64,000 bases of DNA from positions 59,036-123,035 of the forward strand of contig JAESPV010000007.1 in assembly GCA_016765495.1 (NCBI GenBank), in the 5' to 3' direction. This DNA is from Desulfocapsa sp. Its GTDB lineage: Bacteria; Desulfobacterota; Desulfobulbia; Desulfobulbales; Desulfocapsaceae. Position numbers and translations under genes: made by a program. Below, piece after piece: positions 27,943 through 37,054 of the stretch (its first letter is position 1; each line of letters starts with the position of its first letter). A model generated the notes under the pieces. The model was not told the DNA's origin and did not search any database. It worked only from the letters and a program-made list of their open reading frames with translations.

Positions 27943-28038
27943 CCAGGAAGGTACACTCTGGATTTACGTTTAACAAAGTATTACTTTAAAGGGAGTAGTC
28001 ATCCTTACTTGACCATTACACACTACCGGGAGATCAAC

Positions 28039-29220
28039 ATGAAAGAACCAGTCAATGTTAAAAATATTGGATTGCGCGGAGTAACTGTTGCCGATACCAA
28101 GGTAAGCTTTATTGAAGGCAATAAAGGTGTGCTTGTCTACCGAGGGTACCGTATTGAAGATTTAGCTCAAAACGGAACATTCCCGGAAATTGCCTATCTA
28201 TTACTCTATGAAACGCTGCCAAACAACAATCAATTAGCTGATTTCAATAAACAACTGCAAGAAGCAAGTATTCTCCCCGCCTATATTTTCGGTGCATTTA
28301 AGAACTACCCTGCAGGAGCAAGTCCCATGGATGTACTCCAAACCGGAATACCACTGTTAGCAATGATTGACCCTGAGTTGAATAATGATACAAAGGAAGC
28401 CAATCTAAGAAAAGCCGTGAGACTTATCGCCAGGCTTCCGATGCTGGTTGCTGCCTGGCATCGTATCCGACAGGGTCTTGAGCCTCTACCTGCTGATCAC
28501 AGCCTTTCCCATACGGCCAATTTTCTCTGGCAGTTGAATGGAGAGAAACCTTCAAAGAAAATGACCGACATACTTGATACCTGTCTCGTCCTCCATGCGG
28601 ATCACACCTTTAATGCCTCAACTTTTTCATGCAGGCAGGTTGTATCAACAAGAGCACATATGTATGCCGGAGTTACCGCTGGTATTGCTGCCCTTTCTGG
28701 AAGCCTGCATGGTGGAGCCAATGCAAAGGTTATGAAAATGTTCCTCTCCTTAGAGGAAGAAAAGGATGTTGCAGGCTGGGTCAGGGAACAACTTGAAAAG
28801 GGTGAGAAGATCATGGGAATGGGACATGCCGTCTACAAAACCATGGATCCAAGAGCAATCTTTTTAAAAGAGATGGCACTCAACCTGGGCAAAGAAACCG
28901 GTCAGGAAAAACTGATTAAACTTTCCCTGGAAATAGAGCAAACCGCATTAGCCGAATTTGAAAAACGCGGCAAGACTGAAATCAAGCCCAATGTGGATTT
29001 TTACAGTGCCTCTGTCTATCACCTTCTGGGAATTCCACTGGATCTCATGACACCCATTTTTGCCATCTCCAGGATTGCAGGATGGACTGCACATATTATT
29101 GAAGAGAAAACCGGTGAGGCCCAGGTAAAACCAGCTCTTTACCGGCCTAAAGCAGAATATGTCGGGCAATACTGCGGTTTGATGGGTTGCAAATTCGACC
29201 CGTTGGAAAAAAGAAAATAA
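28039..29220 (+). CDS. gltA: Citrate synthase
   Basis: 393 residues. Catalytic residues appear in LHADHTFNAST, SLHGGAN, MGHAVYK and the C-terminal Asp in PNVDFYSASVYHLLG. It condenses acetyl-CoA and oxaloacetate, the entry to the TCA cycle, and the length fits the short dimeric type. GGGAG six bases before ATG 28039 fixes the start. It heads the plus-strand fatty-acid oxidation block, so acetyl-CoA made by the thiolase can be oxidised. A 2-methylcitrate synthase activity cannot be excluded. Confidence 0.95.
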   Translation: MKEPVNVKNIGLRGVTVADTKVSFIEGNKGVLVYRGYRIEDLAQNGTFPEIAYLLLYETLPNNNQLADFNKQLQEASILPAYIFGAFKNYPAGASPMDVLQTGIPLLAMIDPELNNDTKEANLRKAVRLIARLPMLVAAWHRIRQGLEPLPADHSLSHTANFLWQLNGEKPSKKMTDILDTCLVLHADHTFNASTFSCRQVVSTRAHMYAGVTAGIAALSGSLHGGANAKVMKMFLSLEEEKDVAGWVREQLEKGEKIMGMGHAVYKTMDPRAIFLKEMALNLGKETGQEKLIKLSLEIEQTALAEFEKRGKTEIKPNVDFYSASVYHLLGIPLDLMTPIFAISRIAGWTAHIIEEKTGEAQVKPALYRPKAEYVGQYCGLMGCKFDPLEKRK

Positions 29221-29278
29221 CCATGTGAGCCATTACACCTTGCCTCATGCAGAATGTTTGCAAGCTTAAGGAGACAGT

Positions 29279-29398
29279 ATGAAAACACTACTCTTTATAA
29301 TCCTGACCATGTTTATCATGATGCCCATGGCAAACATAGCTTCAGCAAACACTTCTGCTGCCCGCAACTCTAATAAACAAAAAAACCATGCTCCCTGA
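29279..29398 (+). CDS. Small secreted peptide (39 aa)
   Basis: Frame MKTLLFIILTMFIMM... with a hydrophobic signal peptide and an AxA-type cleavage site near residue 23, leaving a mature tail of only about 16 polar residues (ARNSNKQKNHAP). AAGGAGA stands seven bases before ATG. Either a tiny exported peptide or a leader fragment of a lost gene. It lies 58 bases after citrate synthase and overlaps the next small ORF by 11 bases. Confidence 0.5.
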   Translation: MKTLLFIILTMFIMMPMANIASANTSAARNSNKQKNHAP

Positions 29399-29576
29399 AC
29401 AAGTTGATTCGCGTTCAGGATGGTCTGCGCTCCAAGCTGATTTTTTTTCCCTTAATGGTGTTTTTCTTTACCTGGAGAGTTACTACTGGCTACTATCATT
29501 GCCAGTAGTGCTGCCTTACTCTATCTCCGTTATCCTTTACGGAAAAGATGATTGTATCATTAAAAACAAATTGTAA
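29388..29576 (+). CDS. Small hypothetical membrane protein (62 aa)
   Basis: A 62-codon frame with one hydrophobic stretch (GVFLYLESYYWLLSLPVVLPYSISVIL). It overlaps the 3' end of the 39-residue ORF and may be translationally coupled to it, but no clear ribosome-binding site is visible. No family recognised. Low confidence; if false, the 29399-29677 gap is simply the leader of the acyl-CoA ligase gene. Confidence 0.3.
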   Translation: MLPEQVDSRSGWSALQADFFSLNGVFLYLESYYWLLSLPVVLPYSISVILYGKDDCIIKNKL

Positions 29577-29677
29577 GGATCTTTCCCCTGAAACGACTTA
29601 CATTATGTAAACAAGCGTTATTATCTTATGTAGCATCTTTTTCAGACACTTCTCTGTTGTAGAAAAAGGAGTCACCT

Positions 29678-31429
29678 ATGAGAAAAGATATTCAAACTTT
29701 TGCTGCTCTTTATGCTGATATTAGTGTTTTGCCGGAAAATGCTTCTTTTTCAAATCATAGAGAGTCAAACAAATGGAAAACATATTCGAAGGCCGAGTTT
29801 ATTACAACGGTACGTTACCTTTCCTTAGCCTTTGAAGCTGAGGGGTGGCGTGGAAAACAAATTGCCATCGCAATAGCACCATCAAGCTATTGGCTTCTTA
29901 TTGATTATGCCTTGATGCTGAGCGGTGCGGTAAGTGTTCCTCTTTTTACAAATATTTCCAGTAAAAATCTGCGATTTCAAATTGCGGATGCAGATCTTCA
30001 CACTGTTTTTACCCAAACCGCTGAACAGGAACGAATCATACTGAATGTCGATAGCACAATAAACTGTATTGATATTGACAATACTGACCTAAGCCATCAA
30101 TCACTGAAGAGTTTTATCGAAAAAGGTACAGAAATTGACAAACAGGCACCTGACAAATTTGAGACAATACTTTCAAGAATTACTTCAGATGATTTAGTCA
30201 CAATCGTTTACACTTCAGGCACTTCCGGCTTACCAAAAGGGGTTGAGTTATCCCATCTCAATCTCATATCCCAAATCATAGATACTTCCATCAAATACAG
30301 GCTTAACAGAAGAACAGATTCTGCTCTGAGCCTGTTACCTCTAGCGCATATCTTTGAGCGCATGGTAATGCATTTTTATCTCAGTACCGGGATAAGTGTC
30401 TACTTTGCTGATGATGTCAGAAATATTGGGAACTTACTGCGTGATGTACATCCCACAATCATGACCGTTGTACCAAGACTTTTGGAAAAAGTTTGTTTCA
30501 GGATGCACAAAAAAGCAATGGAAGGAACTCCTGTTAAAAAGTTTATCGCGATGATCGCTTTTAAGAGAACGTATCAAAAAGAACCACACGCCCCAAACTC
30601 CTGGCTTGACAATATGCTTGACAAGCTTGTTTATCAAAAACTACGAGCATCACTTGGTGGAAACCTCCGTATGATGATCTCGGGTGGCGCACCGCTTGCC
30701 GATGATCTCTATCGTTTTTTTCTTAACATTGGCATCCCCTTGTATCAAGGATATGGACTCACTGAAACGAGCCCTGTGATCTGTGCAAACGCACCAGGGG
30801 AAAACAAGGTGGGCACCTGCGGCAAACCATTTAAACAAACGGAAGTGAAAATAGACAAAGATGGTGAGTTGTTTGCCAGAGGACCGGGTGTCATGAGAGG
30901 CTACCACAACAATCCAAAAGCTACCGGGGAAGCGATAGACCATGATGGATGGCTGCGTACCGGGGATCTTGCAACCATGGATGATGAAAAGTATATCTCC
31001 ATTACAGGGAGAAGTAAGGAACTCTCAAAAACATCCACGGGAGAGTACATCTCAATTCATTATATTGAACATCTCTTAATGGTAAGCGGCTGGTTCGATC
31101 ATGTCCTGATAGTTGGAAATAATCGACCCTTTGTCGTAGCACTTTTAATGCTGGACGAAACTGCAGCCAACGAGTTTGCAGAATCTCATAATCTGGCAGA
31201 CAAAGAAGAAGTCGTTCAATCCCGACGATTTCAAAAAATTATCAATGAACTCATCTCCAAAATAGACAAAAAACTGAATCACTGGGAACGAATAAGAGCT
31301 TTTCATCTTATCTCTGAGACACTCAGCATTGAAAATGGAGACTTAACACCATCTATGAAAATTGCACGTGACCATGTCCAGGCACATTTCAAAGGTGAGA
31401 TTGAAAACATGTACAAAGGACACATATAA
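29678..31429 (+). CDS. Long-chain acyl-CoA synthetase (AMP-forming)
   Basis: 583 residues of the ANL superfamily. ATP loop TIVYTSGTSGLPKGVELSH, the GYGLTETSPVIC motif, WLRTGDLATMDDEKYISITGRSKEL and the catalytic-lysine region LSKTSTGEYIS are complete. It activates fatty acids to acyl-CoA at the membrane face, the first step of beta-oxidation. AAAAGGAG precedes ATG 29678. It starts the run ligase-thiolase-FadJ-acyl-CoA dehydrogenase-acyltransferase, with short gaps or overlaps. Chain-length preference cannot be read from sequence. Confidence 0.93.
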   Translation: MRKDIQTFAALYADISVLPENASFSNHRESNKWKTYSKAEFITTVRYLSLAFEAEGWRGKQIAIAIAPSSYWLLIDYALMLSGAVSVPLFTNISSKNLRFQIADADLHTVFTQTAEQERIILNVDSTINCIDIDNTDLSHQSLKSFIEKGTEIDKQAPDKFETILSRITSDDLVTIVYTSGTSGLPKGVELSHLNLISQIIDTSIKYRLNRRTDSALSLLPLAHIFERMVMHFYLSTGISVYFADDVRNIGNLLRDVHPTIMTVVPRLLEKVCFRMHKKAMEGTPVKKFIAMIAFKRTYQKEPHAPNSWLDNMLDKLVYQKLRASLGGNLRMMISGGAPLADDLYRFFLNIGIPLYQGYGLTETSPVICANAPGENKVGTCGKPFKQTEVKIDKDGELFARGPGVMRGYHNNPKATGEAIDHDGWLRTGDLATMDDEKYISITGRSKELSKTSTGEYISIHYIEHLLMVSGWFDHVLIVGNNRPFVVALLMLDETAANEFAESHNLADKEEVVQSRRFQKIINELISKIDKKLNHWERIRAFHLISETLSIENGDLTPSMKIARDHVQAHFKGEIENMYKGHI

Positions 31430-31473
31430 AAACAATCACCTATCATTCTGTTTTTTTGAAGGGAGACCACCAG

Positions 31474-32760
31474 ATGGAACGTATAGCTATCATATCAGGA
31501 CTTAGAACAGTCATGGCAAAGGCAGGTGGAAGTTTTAAAACCCTTCAAGCCGATACCCTTGGCAGCAAACTTGTACGTGAAGTTATGTTACGCTCACCCA
31601 TTGATTTTGCTGAAATAGATGAAGTTATCATCGGCAATGTTGCACAACCCATTCATGCGGCGAATATAGCAAGAGTAATAGCACTCCGTGCAGGATTTCC
31701 TGAAGCTACTCCCGCAGTTACCGTTCATAGAAACTGTGCTTCAGGGATGGAAGCCATTACAACAGCAGCGGCCAGGATTCATTCAGGAGAGGGCAAAGTC
31801 TATCTTTGCGGTGGAGTGGAATCCATGAGTAATATTCCTTTGGTCTACTCCCAGAAAATGACAAATCTCTTTACAAAGCTATCCAGATCAAAAACAGCAT
31901 TTGATCGCGTACATGCTCTGCTTGGATTTCGTCCAACATTCTTAAAACCAATTGTAGGGTTGATGTCTGGTCTTACCGATCCGGTAAGTGGACTTTTGAT
32001 GGGATCAACGGCAGAAGTGTTAGCCAGAGATTTTGGTATCAGCCGGGAAACACAGGATGCATTTGCCCTGGAAAGCCATCAGAAAGCACTAAAAGCAAGT
32101 GAGAGCCAAAGATTCTCCCAGGAGAGTATGGCGATTGTCTATGATGATTTCAAAGGTGCAATTCTTGATCATGATGATGGGATCAGAAAGGCACAATCCC
32201 TCCAAAAACTGGCACGCCTGAGACCTTTTTTTGACAAACGAAATGGAACTGTGACGGCGGGTAATTCATCACAGATAACTGATGCAGCTGCAGCCGTGGT
32301 TGTTATGAGCGAAAGTGAAGCAAAGAAAAGAAACCTCTCCCCGCTTGGATATTTAAGAGCATACAGTTATGCCGGGCTTGATCCAAAACGTATGGGCCTG
32401 GGTCCTGTCTTTTCCACCCATGAACTCTTTGAACAAACAGGGCTTGGCATGAAAGACATGGAACTTGTGGAGATCAACGAGGCGTTCGCAGCTCAGGTGC
32501 TGGCATGTTTGAAGGCCTTTGATTCCAAATCATTTGCCAGATCACACTTTGAAAGTGCAGAAGCTGTGGGTGCAATCGATCCGGAAATATTGAATGTGAA
32601 TGGTGGAGCCATTGCCTTGGGACATCCGGTGGGAATGACCGGTACCAGACTCGTACTTTCAATTTTGCATGAACTGAAGAACCGTGGTTTACAAAGAGGA
32701 CTAGCAACACTTTGTATCGGCGGTGGTCAAGGTGCTTCGCTTCTTCTGGAGGTGGAATAA
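31474..32760 (+). CDS. fadI: Acetyl-CoA C-acyltransferase (3-ketoacyl-CoA thiolase, FadI/FadA type)
   Basis: 428 residues. Nucleophilic Cys in VHRNCASGMEAI near residue 90, catalytic His in GHPVGMTGTR and second Cys in LATLCIGGGQG define the thiolase family; the length and region with SRSKTAFDRVHALLGF fit the FadI-like form. It cleaves 3-ketoacyl-CoA to acetyl-CoA and a shortened acyl-CoA. ATG 31474 has GGGAG upstream; an in-frame ATG 18 bases earlier is less likely. Its stop TAA shares its final A with the next gene's ATG. Confidence 0.93.
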   Translation: MERIAIISGLRTVMAKAGGSFKTLQADTLGSKLVREVMLRSPIDFAEIDEVIIGNVAQPIHAANIARVIALRAGFPEATPAVTVHRNCASGMEAITTAAARIHSGEGKVYLCGGVESMSNIPLVYSQKMTNLFTKLSRSKTAFDRVHALLGFRPTFLKPIVGLMSGLTDPVSGLLMGSTAEVLARDFGISRETQDAFALESHQKALKASESQRFSQESMAIVYDDFKGAILDHDDGIRKAQSLQKLARLRPFFDKRNGTVTAGNSSQITDAAAAVVVMSESEAKKRNLSPLGYLRAYSYAGLDPKRMGLGPVFSTHELFEQTGLGMKDMELVEINEAFAAQVLACLKAFDSKSFARSHFESAEAVGAIDPEILNVNGGAIALGHPVGMTGTRLVLSILHELKNRGLQRGLATLCIGGGQGASLLLEVE

Positions 32761-34889
32761 TGGAAGCTACAATACAATACTTCGAAGTTACAATAGATTC
32801 ACAAGGTATAGGAACACTAACATTTAACACTCCGGAAAAACGTGCCAATGTGTTTACTCATGCAGCACTCAAGGAGTTTGAAGCACATCTGGATACACTC
32901 AAGCAGGACAGCGCTATAAAAGCACTTTTTATCGAGAGCGCTAAAGAGGCTATTTTTATCGCAGGCGCTGATATCCATGAGATACAAGCCGCCAATGATG
33001 AAAAGAATATCACCGTTCTTGTCCAGGAGGGGCAAGAGATCTTCACCAAACTCGAGAACCTGCCCTTTCCAACCATTGCCATTATCGATGGTGCATGTTT
33101 AGGCGGCGGCCTGGAAATGAGCCTTAGCTGTACTTATCGCATCGCCACCAGTCATCCACATACCCGTATCGGATTACCGGAAGTCAACCTTGGAATTTTA
33201 CCGGGATTTGGCGGCACTCAAAGACTTTATCCCCTGGTGGGATACGCCAAAGCCATGGAGCTTATCGTTGGTTCCAAACTTCTTAAAGGTGAGAAAGCAC
33301 TCAAGCTTGGTGTTGTTGATGCCTGTGTTCCCAGGGGATACCTTGGTTTTAAAAAGCAAGAATTCAGTCAGAAGATTTTGGCTGGTACTCTAAATAAAAA
33401 ACTCCTGGCAAACCGAAAAGGCATCACCTGGTATGAAAAGTTTGCCCCCGTTAGGAGTCTTATCGGGCAGCTTGCCAGGAAACAGGTGTTAAAAAAAACA
33501 CATGGTCACTACCCTGCCCCCCTGGCAGTTATAAAAGTAATGCAGGAAAGCTTTGGTAAATCCTTGCTTGACGGTCTCAAAATTGAACGGGATGCTGTCA
33601 CCAAACTTGCACTTACACCAATCTCCAAAAATCTCATCAATCTTTTTTTCATCTCAGAGAAACTCAAAAACGAGACTTTCAGTACTGCCAGAGGAAAAGA
33701 AATCCGGCAAAGTGCCATTGTTGGAACAGGAGCCATGGGCAGCGGTATTGCATGGGCTTTAGGCAATCAGGGCATCAATGTCCGCTTGAAAGACATAAAC
33801 ACTGCCAGTGTGGGCAGGGCAATAAGCACAATACGAAAAATTTATGAAGGAATCAAAAAACGAGGTCGTTTAACCGAACGTGAAATAGCACTGAAGATGG
33901 ACAAAATCACTTTTACAACCGAGTACGTGGGGTTTGACACAACCGATTTCCTACTGGAAGCAGTGAGTGAAGATATAAATCTAAAACAAAAAGTCTTTCA
34001 AGAATTTGAAGTAGTCTTAAAACCTGAAGCTATCATCGCTTCAAATACCTCCTCCATCTCTATCAGTGAGCTGGCTGCAAAACTACAATATCCAAATCGT
34101 TTTATTGGTATGCATTTCTTTAACCCTGTTAATCGTATGCCTCTAGTCGAAATCATCAGTGGAGAAAAAACCGATGATGAAACAATTGCAACGGTTGTGA
34201 AGCTCACAAAAAAAATGGGAAAAACCCCTATCAAAGTCAAAGAATCAGCTGGTTTTTTGGTCAATCGTATCCTTTTGCCATACCTTAAAGAAGCTGCAAC
34301 CATATTTGAAGAGGGAGAAGATATCAAAAGAATAGACAGGGTTCTCCTGGATTTTGGCATGCCCATGGGGCCACTGGCATTAATAGATAAAGTGGGAGTG
34401 GATATCGGCGAAAAAGTCTCACATATTCTTCATCAGGCCTATGGAGAACGCATGGCTCCTGGCACTCTCCTGACCAAGATGGTTGAACATGGCTGGCTGG
34501 GCCAAAAGAGTGGGATGGGTTTTTATAACCACAAAAGTAACGGTACTGAGATCAACAAAAAACTCTTAAAGCTAAAAACTGATCATGTAAAACTTGATAA
34601 AAAAACAATCAAAAATCGTGTACTTTTAATCATGATCAACGAAGCCGCAAGATGCCTTGAAGAAGATGTGGTGGATAATCCCGGATATCTTGATATGGCA
34701 ATGATTATGGGGACTGGTTTTCCACCATTTCGTGGAGGTTTAATGCGCTATGCAGATGAAATCGGTATCAACCACATTATTACCAGCCTTAAACAGTTGC
34801 AAAAACAACATGGTTATCGATTTGCCCCATGCGACCTTCTCCTCGGCATGATTGAGAATAATGAAAGCTTTTACGGAGGCACATCATGA
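32760..34889 (+). CDS. fadJ: Bifunctional enoyl-CoA hydratase/3-hydroxyacyl-CoA dehydrogenase (FadJ type)
   Basis: 709 residues. The N-terminal crotonase domain (1-190) has the oxyanion loop IAGADIHE and GACLGGGLEMSLSCTYR with catalytic acids in LPEVNLGILPGFGGTQR. The dehydrogenase domain begins GTGAMGSGIAWALGNQG, with the catalytic His region FIGMHFFNPVNRMPLVEII and the C-terminal helical parts. It hydrates enoyl-CoA and oxidises the hydroxyacyl-CoA with NAD+. Start chosen at 32760, overlapping the thiolase stop by one base; its end overlaps the acyl-CoA dehydrogenase start (ATGA). Confidence 0.95.
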   Translation: MEATIQYFEVTIDSQGIGTLTFNTPEKRANVFTHAALKEFEAHLDTLKQDSAIKALFIESAKEAIFIAGADIHEIQAANDEKNITVLVQEGQEIFTKLENLPFPTIAIIDGACLGGGLEMSLSCTYRIATSHPHTRIGLPEVNLGILPGFGGTQRLYPLVGYAKAMELIVGSKLLKGEKALKLGVVDACVPRGYLGFKKQEFSQKILAGTLNKKLLANRKGITWYEKFAPVRSLIGQLARKQVLKKTHGHYPAPLAVIKVMQESFGKSLLDGLKIERDAVTKLALTPISKNLINLFFISEKLKNETFSTARGKEIRQSAIVGTGAMGSGIAWALGNQGINVRLKDINTASVGRAISTIRKIYEGIKKRGRLTEREIALKMDKITFTTEYVGFDTTDFLLEAVSEDINLKQKVFQEFEVVLKPEAIIASNTSSISISELAAKLQYPNRFIGMHFFNPVNRMPLVEIISGEKTDDETIATVVKLTKKMGKTPIKVKESAGFLVNRILLPYLKEAATIFEEGEDIKRIDRVLLDFGMPMGPLALIDKVGVDIGEKVSHILHQAYGERMAPGTLLTKMVEHGWLGQKSGMGFYNHKSNGTEINKKLLKLKTDHVKLDKKTIKNRVLLIMINEAARCLEEDVVDNPGYLDMAMIMGTGFPPFRGGLMRYADEIGINHIITSLKQLQKQHGYRFAPCDLLLGMIENNESFYGGTS

Positions 34890-37054
34890 GTGTTCTCCAA
34901 AAATTACGAATACAATTCTTTACAAAACCTCTTTTAAACGTTCTTAATTCCCAAGGATTCTTGCCCTCTATCTCAGAAACAGAAAAAACGGCTTTACGAG
35001 CAGGGGGGGTCTGGATAGAAGGTGATCTTTTCAGCGGGCGTCCGGATTTTGCTAAAATATTTGCTAATCCCTACCCAAAACTAAGCGATGAAGAACACTC
35101 TTTTTTGGATAATGAAGTCGACGAGCTCTGCTCAATGACAGATGACTGGGAGGTTTTTCAAAAAAGGGACTTACCGGAAGAAGTCTGGAACTATCTCAAA
35201 GAAAAACGGTTTTTAGGGATGATTATCCCCAAGGAGTTTGGCGGACTTGGATTCAGCGCCTACGGACATAGCTGTGTGATCGAGAAACTGGCGACACGCT
35301 CACAGGTGCTTGCAATCTCAGTGATGGTTCCAAATTCGCTTGGGCCCGCTGAACTGCTGCTGCATTATGGTTTGGAACAACAGAAAGAACACTACCTGCC
35401 CCGCCTGGCAGATGGCCGCGAAATCCCATGCTTTGCTCTCACTGAGCCTGCGGCTGGCAGTGATGCCGGTTCCATACAATCACACGGTATTCTTTTTAAA
35501 GACAGTACCGGCGAATTAAAAATCAAGCTGCAGTTTGAAAAACGTTACATCACCCTCAGTGCTATTGCCACGGTCATTGGACTTGCCTTTGTCTTAAAAG
35601 ATCCCGATAATTTACTTGGCCGAAGTGAGAATTTAGGCATCACCTGTGCCCTGGTCGATACTGCAAAAGAAGGTGTGGATCAGAGCAGACGCCACGATCC
35701 GCTGGGAATCCCTTTTGTTAATGCACCACTTACAGGAAAGGATGTGACAATCAGTATTGATGATATAATCGGCGGGCATAAAGGCATCGGCAATGGCTGG
35801 AAAATGCTGATGGAATCGCTTGCTGTGGGACGTGGCATCTCCCTCCCCTCCACGAGCACCGGGGGAAGCAAACTTGCCCTTTTCACAGCCTCAACCTACT
35901 CTGCTGTGCGATATCAATTTGGTATCGCCATCGGTAAATTTGAAGGTATTGCTGAAGTGATCGGACGAATGGGAGCTGACACCTATCTTCTGGATGCTGC
36001 AAAAACCTTCACAATCGGCGCAATTGACAATGGAGAAAAGCCGGTTGTTGCAAACGCAATCATGAAATATCAAAGCACTGAAAAGTTTCGCAGAATCATT
36101 ATCGATGCCATGGATATCCTTGGCGGTGCAGCAATCAGCCTTGGCCCTAAAAACATCCTTGCCCATGCCTATTTTGGTGCGCCAGTGGCCATTACCGTAG
36201 AAGGAGCAAATATCATGACACGTACGTTGATTCAATTCGGACAGGGAGTGATACGTTGCCATCCTTATGCATATGGCCAGATAGAAGCGCTTGAAAAAGG
36301 AGACATCAACACCTTTGACACACTGTTTTTTGCACATATAAAGCATGTGATACGAAATGGAATCAGATCTTTTTTCTTAGGTCTCAGCAGAGGGTACCTG
36401 CATCGGCCGGTTCAGGGGAATGTCACTGCCAGATATGAACAAAAGCTTTCCTGGGCATCAGCAAAATTTGCATTCTTAAGCGATGTAGCACTCGCTATTA
36501 TGGGAGCAGGCCTTAAACGAAGAGAGTCTCTCTCTGGACGCTTTGCTGATATTCTTGCCCAGATGTATATGCTCACAGCAAGCCTGAAACGATTTCAAGA
36601 GGAAGGTGAAAGAAAAGAAGATGAAGTGCTTCTGAAGGTTGCCATGGCAAATGGATTTAACGAGATAGATAAAGCATTTGCAGGTATCTATCAAAACCTG
36701 TCCCAAGGCGCTTTGGGACTGATTTTCAAATCCATGGGTTTCTACTCTAAGCTCAACTCCTTTGGTTCCGTAATACAAGATACTGATTTACATAAAATTT
36801 CTGCCCTGTTGACCACAAATGGTGCAGTGCGAAAGCGTGTTTGCAACAATCTTTACCTAGGTGGGCGAATCAACGAACTCCTTGAAGCTAACCAGGCGAT
36901 GCTTGAGGCACAACAGGCTGTATCTAAATTAAAGCATTCAGGCGAACAGGCGCTGGATGAAACTGAGAAAGATCTCATCAAACGGGCCAGAAAACTGCAA
37001 AATGATGTTGTAGCAGTAGATTCCTTCAATCATGATGAGTATTTCCGATGTTAA
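34886..37054 (+). CDS. fadE: Acyl-CoA dehydrogenase, FadE type
   Basis: 722 residues, the long FadE class. FAD/acyl-CoA motifs CFALTEPAAGSDAGS, GGHKGIGNGWKMLMESLAVGRG and the VEGANIMTRTLIQFGQGVIRCHPY segment carrying the catalytic Glu are present, plus a long C-terminal helical extension. It makes trans-2-enoyl-CoA, the first oxidative step of beta-oxidation, probably passing electrons to ETF or the membrane pool; no etf genes are in view. Coupled to fadJ by ATGA and overlapping the acyltransferase start by seven bases. Somewhat shorter than the ~815-residue E. coli FadE, mainly at the N-terminus. Confidence 0.93.
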   Translation: MSVLQKLRIQFFTKPLLNVLNSQGFLPSISETEKTALRAGGVWIEGDLFSGRPDFAKIFANPYPKLSDEEHSFLDNEVDELCSMTDDWEVFQKRDLPEEVWNYLKEKRFLGMIIPKEFGGLGFSAYGHSCVIEKLATRSQVLAISVMVPNSLGPAELLLHYGLEQQKEHYLPRLADGREIPCFALTEPAAGSDAGSIQSHGILFKDSTGELKIKLQFEKRYITLSAIATVIGLAFVLKDPDNLLGRSENLGITCALVDTAKEGVDQSRRHDPLGIPFVNAPLTGKDVTISIDDIIGGHKGIGNGWKMLMESLAVGRGISLPSTSTGGSKLALFTASTYSAVRYQFGIAIGKFEGIAEVIGRMGADTYLLDAAKTFTIGAIDNGEKPVVANAIMKYQSTEKFRRIIIDAMDILGGAAISLGPKNILAHAYFGAPVAITVEGANIMTRTLIQFGQGVIRCHPYAYGQIEALEKGDINTFDTLFFAHIKHVIRNGIRSFFLGLSRGYLHRPVQGNVTARYEQKLSWASAKFAFLSDVALAIMGAGLKRRESLSGRFADILAQMYMLTASLKRFQEEGERKEDEVLLKVAMANGFNEIDKAFAGIYQNLSQGALGLIFKSMGFYSKLNSFGSVIQDTDLHKISALLTTNGAVRKRVCNNLYLGGRINELLEANQAMLEAQQAVSKLKHSGEQALDETEKDLIKRARKLQNDVVAVDSFNHDEYFRC

